Source: Leptolyngbya sp. PCC 7375
Lineage (GTDB): Bacteria > Cyanobacteriota > Cyanobacteriia > Phormidesmidales > Phormidesmidaceae
Length of the DNA: 64,000 bases
Reading direction: 5' to 3'
Assembly (NCBI RefSeq): GCF_000316115.1
Contig: NZ_JH993797.1
Span: 6,855,961 to 6,919,960 of the forward strand
Shown here: one piece after another, positions 60,877-64,000 of the stretch
How positions within the stretch are numbered: position 1 is the first letter of the stretch
Layout of the letters: each line of letters begins with the position of its first letter
Notes under the pieces: generated by a model
Database searches by the model: none
Seen by the model: the letters and a program-made list of their open reading frames with translations, nothing else
Told to the model about the DNA's origin: nothing
Program-made: the position numbers and the translations under genes

Positions 60877-61488
60877 GTGTGGCGTCCCCCACCAACCCAA
60901 ACCACCCCCCTTTCCGTCGCCCATTTACTGATGGCGGATCAGGATGGCGTGTATCCGTTGATCTTCAACGATCCTGTCAATGCGTTAATCCCGTTCATCC
61001 GAACCCCATTCACCCAAGATGCGGGACTACCCTCTGAGGTGACTTCCCCCGCATACATCCTCGGCGACGGGATCTCACTACTGGATGATTCTGGCGGCCC
61101 CATACCAGAAGGCTCAGACACTGAAGGGCGAAGAGTCAGGCTTGACCCAGGGGCATTGTGGGAGATTAACTATCACGTCTCGGGGCAGGACATCATCAAT
61201 GCGTATGTAGATGTCGGGCTCATGGATGCGGCTGTGTTTGAAGCGCAGATTGCAGCAGGGGTTCCCTCACCCCAACGACTTGGGCTCTTAAATTACGGAA
61301 GTGATGCGACGCTTGAACCTGAGGACCGGACCGACAATCTACGCGGAAAGTATGGACTGGCTTGGATCGATCTCCGCGAGAAAACCCAGCCGATGACCGT
61401 ATGCCTTGGGGCGTACAACGTGAACAATCCCAACCCGAAGAACGTAGCGTGGTGGCACACTTTTATGGACATAAGGAGGATTTTTTAA
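60877..61488 (+). CDS. Phage structural protein, unknown, 203 aa
   Basis: GTG start at 60877 (MWRPPPTQTTPLSVAHLLMA). Central DGVYPLIFNDPVNALIPFIR and RVRLDPGALWEINYHVSGQD. Ends MDIRRIF. The next gene begins at its stop codon (TAATG). It is likely a tail accessory protein, but no family is recognised. Confidence 0.7.
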   Translation: MWRPPPTQTTPLSVAHLLMADQDGVYPLIFNDPVNALIPFIRTPFTQDAGLPSEVTSPAYILGDGISLLDDSGGPIPEGSDTEGRRVRLDPGALWEINYHVSGQDIINAYVDVGLMDAAVFEAQIAAGVPSPQRLGLLNYGSDATLEPEDRTDNLRGKYGLAWIDLREKTQPMTVCLGAYNVNNPNPKNVAWWHTFMDIRRIF

Positions 61489-61670
61489 TGCTCGCGACAA
61501 TTCCAGCCCAGAGCCTCAACCCACAGCAGCAAATTATCATCGATGCTGCCCAAGAATTGCAGATCGGGGACGTGAACATACAGTTTCGTGGTGGCTCGGC
61601 AGTGATCAAAAACGAAGGAGATCAGCCGGTTCACATCGCAGGCAGCAGGCAAACAGGAGGAGACGACTAA
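61488..61670 (+). CDS. Small phage protein, 60 aa
   Basis: ATG 61488 overlaps the preceding stop and is preceded by AAGGAGG, so this start is preferred to any longer one. The sequence (MLATIPAQSLNPQQQIIIDA, GGSAVIKNEGDQPVHIAGS) is polar and beta-like. It stops at the ATG of the spike gene. Confidence 0.75.
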   Translation: MLATIPAQSLNPQQQIIIDAAQELQIGDVNIQFRGGSAVIKNEGDQPVHIAGSRQTGGDD

Positions 61671-63568
61671 TGGCATGGAGACCAGGCGCGGGGGGTGGGG
61701 ATAACACATTACAAAATTACGCCGTATTATCAGAAGCCCCAAACCCTGGGGAAAATGAAGGACTTACACTCCGTATCGCTGGCACACCGGTCTACAGCGA
61801 CGGAACTAATTACAGGACCCTAGCCGACAATTCTGTCTTTCCAGGCGTATACGTGTCAAACACCGGAAACGATTCACGCGGTGGCTCTTCCCCAACTGAA
61901 GCAGTCGCGACCCTGACCAGAGCTGAGTCGCTTGCTCAGGATGGCGGAGTGATCCTATTAGAATCAGGGAGTACATGGGAAGATACAATTGTTTCTTCCA
62001 AGAGGCTTACGGTGACGGCCTATAACTACATTGAAGAAACTACGCCGTTACCTAAGATAAGTACCCTGGCAACAGTAATGGGATTTTCAGCTGAAGGTAC
62101 AGCGAACGTCTATCAGGTTTCGGTCCCTGCCTACGATGCATTTTCAAGCTATCCAGGTATCCTCCCAGGGAGAGGTAAAACCCCATGGATATATGAGATC
62201 GTCGGTAGCGCAAAAACAGCACTCGCCTACCGAGACACGATTGCGGAAGTTAGCGCCAACCCAGGAACCTTTACATTCACTGGGACTGCCGAGAATTGGG
62301 CGAACAATGGCACTACAGCATTTGTTCATTCAACAGATAGTACTGATCCGGGAGCGAATGGTCGGACATATAAAGCGAGTAAACGCATGTTTGCTGTTGC
62401 TGCTTCTGGAGAAGATGTAATCGTCTCTCAAGTGAACTGTGATGATGTATCTGCTGAGGATGGGGCCATTCTCCTTACAGGCTACAGAAGTGAGATTGAT
62501 AGCTGCTTAATCCGGGGATGCACAAAGCACAGTGCCGTTATCTTGAAAGCGGATGGAGTTATCAAGCGAACAATCTCCTATGATCCAGTTCCAGATGACA
62601 CACAAGGGGGAGAGGAGTACTGGAGTGGAGGCAGGACGGATTACGCCATATACGAGGGAATTCCCGCCCCAGGAGTAGTTTCGCAATATGATGGATGCGT
62701 TGTTGCAGACGGATCAGGCATAGGATTGTATGCCCACACATCTGGGGGTGGGAATAATACCGCTCAAGTTATTTTTAGAAACAATTATGTTTTTAATAAA
62801 CCTGCGGCAGCGATTTCAGCCGCAGACACTGATGAGATCGTAGCCCAAGATAACTATATAGAAAATTCTCGTTGGGGGATTACAGGCCAAACGGAAATAA
62901 ATGTCGATGGATTGACGTTTATATATGACAGCCCTGCAGTTGGTCCTATTCCAGTTTATGGAGCTACGTTAACGCCCAGTGACTCCATTAATGTCGTCAA
63001 TTTAGCTATTGCGGGAGGCTTTAGCGTGAATGAAGCGATTCGTTCTCCTGCGAATCGAATATTATCTCAAGCAAGTGTATATACTCCGGAGAGAGGGACG
63101 CTATTCAGTAAATCCCCCTCTGGCGAAAGTTCTGGTGAATTTTCCGCAACTAATTGCGTTCTGGAAATGCGGCGTCTTTATCTATACGAAACGGATGCTA
63201 CTGGTGGAGCATCAAGCGACAACCTCCTATTAGGAGATGTAGGCGACGGCACTCAGTCAAGGGCGGACTTGTTTGGAGTTCAGTATTTTGGCGCATCTGC
63301 TATCAATGCACAGATCAACACCCTGGAAGTTGGCTCTATTGACAACGGAGTCGCCGCTCTTTGGCAAGATCCAAGCCCACGGTTATCAGGCGATTTCTCC
63401 ATTAACCCCGGATCTCAAGCATTACAATCTGGCCGGAATTGGGGGGCGCTTCGCTGGAGGACCCGACCGAATTTAGCCGCCATGAAGGATAAGTGGAATA
63501 CCGGAATCTACGCTCATCCAGAGGGGGCAACAGGTGGATCTGAGCTTGTTGTACGTGCCACCCCCTAA
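61670..63568 (+). CDS. Tail spike or fibre with right-handed beta-helix, 632 aa
   Basis: Starts MAWRPGAGGGDNTLQNYAVL. Contains PGVYVSNTGNDSRGGSSPTE, a pattern seen at the start of pectate-lyase-like beta-helices. Repeats follow, such as DGAILLTGYRSEIDSCLIRG and AAAISAADTDEIVAQDNYIE. It probably recognises or degrades a surface polysaccharide. It is coupled to the previous gene (ATG at its stop) and belongs to the head operon, although it is an adsorption protein. A catalytic site cannot be named. Confidence 0.8.
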   Translation: MAWRPGAGGGDNTLQNYAVLSEAPNPGENEGLTLRIAGTPVYSDGTNYRTLADNSVFPGVYVSNTGNDSRGGSSPTEAVATLTRAESLAQDGGVILLESGSTWEDTIVSSKRLTVTAYNYIEETTPLPKISTLATVMGFSAEGTANVYQVSVPAYDAFSSYPGILPGRGKTPWIYEIVGSAKTALAYRDTIAEVSANPGTFTFTGTAENWANNGTTAFVHSTDSTDPGANGRTYKASKRMFAVAASGEDVIVSQVNCDDVSAEDGAILLTGYRSEIDSCLIRGCTKHSAVILKADGVIKRTISYDPVPDDTQGGEEYWSGGRTDYAIYEGIPAPGVVSQYDGCVVADGSGIGLYAHTSGGGNNTAQVIFRNNYVFNKPAAAISAADTDEIVAQDNYIENSRWGITGQTEINVDGLTFIYDSPAVGPIPVYGATLTPSDSINVVNLAIAGGFSVNEAIRSPANRILSQASVYTPERGTLFSKSPSGESSGEFSATNCVLEMRRLYLYETDATGGASSDNLLLGDVGDGTQSRADLFGVQYFGASAINAQINTLEVGSIDNGVAALWQDPSPRLSGDFSINPGSQALQSGRNWGALRWRTRPNLAAMKDKWNTGIYAHPEGATGGSELVVRATP

Positions 63569-63619
63569 CCCCGCAACAACTCCCGCAGATCATCGCCGAA
63601 CCCCAATCTGGATATCAGC

Positions 63620-64000
63620 ATGACCACCCAGCTCACCCTCTACGAAACAGCCCCAGGGCAGGTCCCCCGAGAGATCCCGATCGCGACCGGGATTGACGGG
63701 GATTTTCCGCTGACGATTGGGCGTGATTCTCATGCCGACATCCAGATTGGGGTGATTGGCTGGAAAATCCTGGTACCACATCCAGATCCAAGGAAAAGAG
63801 CCAACGGTGAGAGGGTGCCGATCTCTTCACTGATCAGCAGAACCCAAGCCACCATATTCAGTGATGAAGCCGGGAAACTCAGGATCAGAGATGGAAACAG
63901 CCACCCCTCTGGCTCAGGCATCAGGGAGGGCAGAACCAACAAACTAATAAGACGCCCTTGGCTGCTCGGGCCAGGGGCGCACATCAAGCTTACACCTGAA
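63620..64000 (+). CDS. FHA-domain protein, cut by the right edge (127 residues visible)
   Basis: The frame from ATG 63620 is open to the last base. It shows the FHA phosphothreonine-binding signature: LTIGRDSHADIQI (Gly34, Arg35), SSLISRTQATIF (the Ser-Arg pair, with Gln in place of the usual His) and a late RDGNSHPSGSG similar to the N-G loop. The arrangement of beta strands fits an FHA domain. It is preceded by the spike gene with a 51-base gap. The C-terminus, and so the partner domain, lies outside the window. Confidence 0.8.
   Translation, partial: MTTQLTLYETAPGQVPREIPIATGIDGDFPLTIGRDSHADIQIGVIGWKILVPHPDPRKRANGERVPISSLISRTQATIFSDEAGKLRIRDGNSHPSGSGIREGRTNKLIRRPWLLGPGAHIKLTPE

Larger units (their letters stand above)
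28133..64000. mobile_element. Prophage 2 (siphovirus-like), right end beyond the window
   Basis: From the broken tRNA-Gly onward almost all genes are phage-like. A leftward tail module (28.3-43.3 kb) and a rightward head and packaging module (51.2-63.9 kb) flank about 8 kb of regulators, accessory genes and an IS605-type insertion. Tape measure, chaperones, portal, terminase, capsid and connectors are all intact, so the morphogenesis genes look functional. Integrase and lysis genes are not visible and may lie to the right. HIP1 octamers occur throughout, indicating adaptation to this host. Confidence 0.8.

Noticed and set aside
28133..64000. Gene transfer agent rather than prophage
   Set aside because: Presence of small regulatory genes, a long tape measure, accessory genes and an interrupted tRNA fit an integrated phage; no evidence favours a GTA.

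Overview
The window comes from a cyanobacterium. The evidence is the dense HIP1 octamer (GCGATCGC) in host and phage-like DNA, the chlL and chlN genes of light-independent chlorophyll synthesis, and the cyanobacterial pair succinate-semialdehyde dehydrogenase plus 2-oxoglutarate decarboxylase. The sequence alone does not give the genus.

Layout. (1) 1-1.7 kb is AT-rich foreign DNA without HIP1 sites: a gene open at the left edge, an unknown gene and a 43-residue ribbon-helix-helix regulator with a palindromic operator-like region. (2) 1.7-6.7 kb is a prophage remnant with lambda-type tail-tip genes. It includes a gpJ-like protein carrying a 133-residue intein-like (Hint) domain inside a glycine-rich loop. 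(3) 6.67-7.70 kb is a tRNA-Val(UAC) gene and a partial direct repeat of its 3' end about 950 bp away. Between the repeats lies one gene that joins an integrase-type N-terminus to an HNH nuclease. (4) 7.8-27.2 kb is ordinary chromosome: mazG, proA, a VapBC-like pair, folB, a membrane glycosyltransferase, TPR proteins, the 2-oxoglutarate bypass pair, a TPR-CHAT protein, and chlL-(DUF5331-like)-chlN. (5) 27.4-28.13 kb is a decayed Ser/Thr kinase gene and a truncated tRNA-Gly, a likely scar at the left edge of a second prophage. (6) 28.2 kb to the right edge is that second, siphovirus-like prophage, which leaves the window unfinished.

In the second prophage the tail module runs leftward (43.3 to 28.3 kb: neck proteins, major tail protein, tail-assembly chaperones with a -1 frameshift, an 1829-residue tape measure, baseplate and tip proteins, a GH10-like hydrolase). 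The head module runs rightward (51.2 to 63.9 kb: small genes, terminase, portal, gpF-like protein, protease, capsid, connectors, a beta-helix spike and an FHA-domain protein cut by the right edge). The 8 kb between the two modules holds regulators, accessory genes and an IS605-type element with tnpA and tnpB. No integrase or lysis gene of this prophage is visible.

The least explained features are the Hint domain in the tail tip, the integrase/HNH chimera at the tRNA-Val attachment site, a phage FHA protein, two copies of a 22-bp promoter-like block, a perfect inverted repeat sitting in a promoter spacer beside a regulator gene, a 15-bp inverted repeat flanking the gene between chlL and chlN, and an unassigned structured-RNA candidate upstream of the succinate-semialdehyde dehydrogenase.
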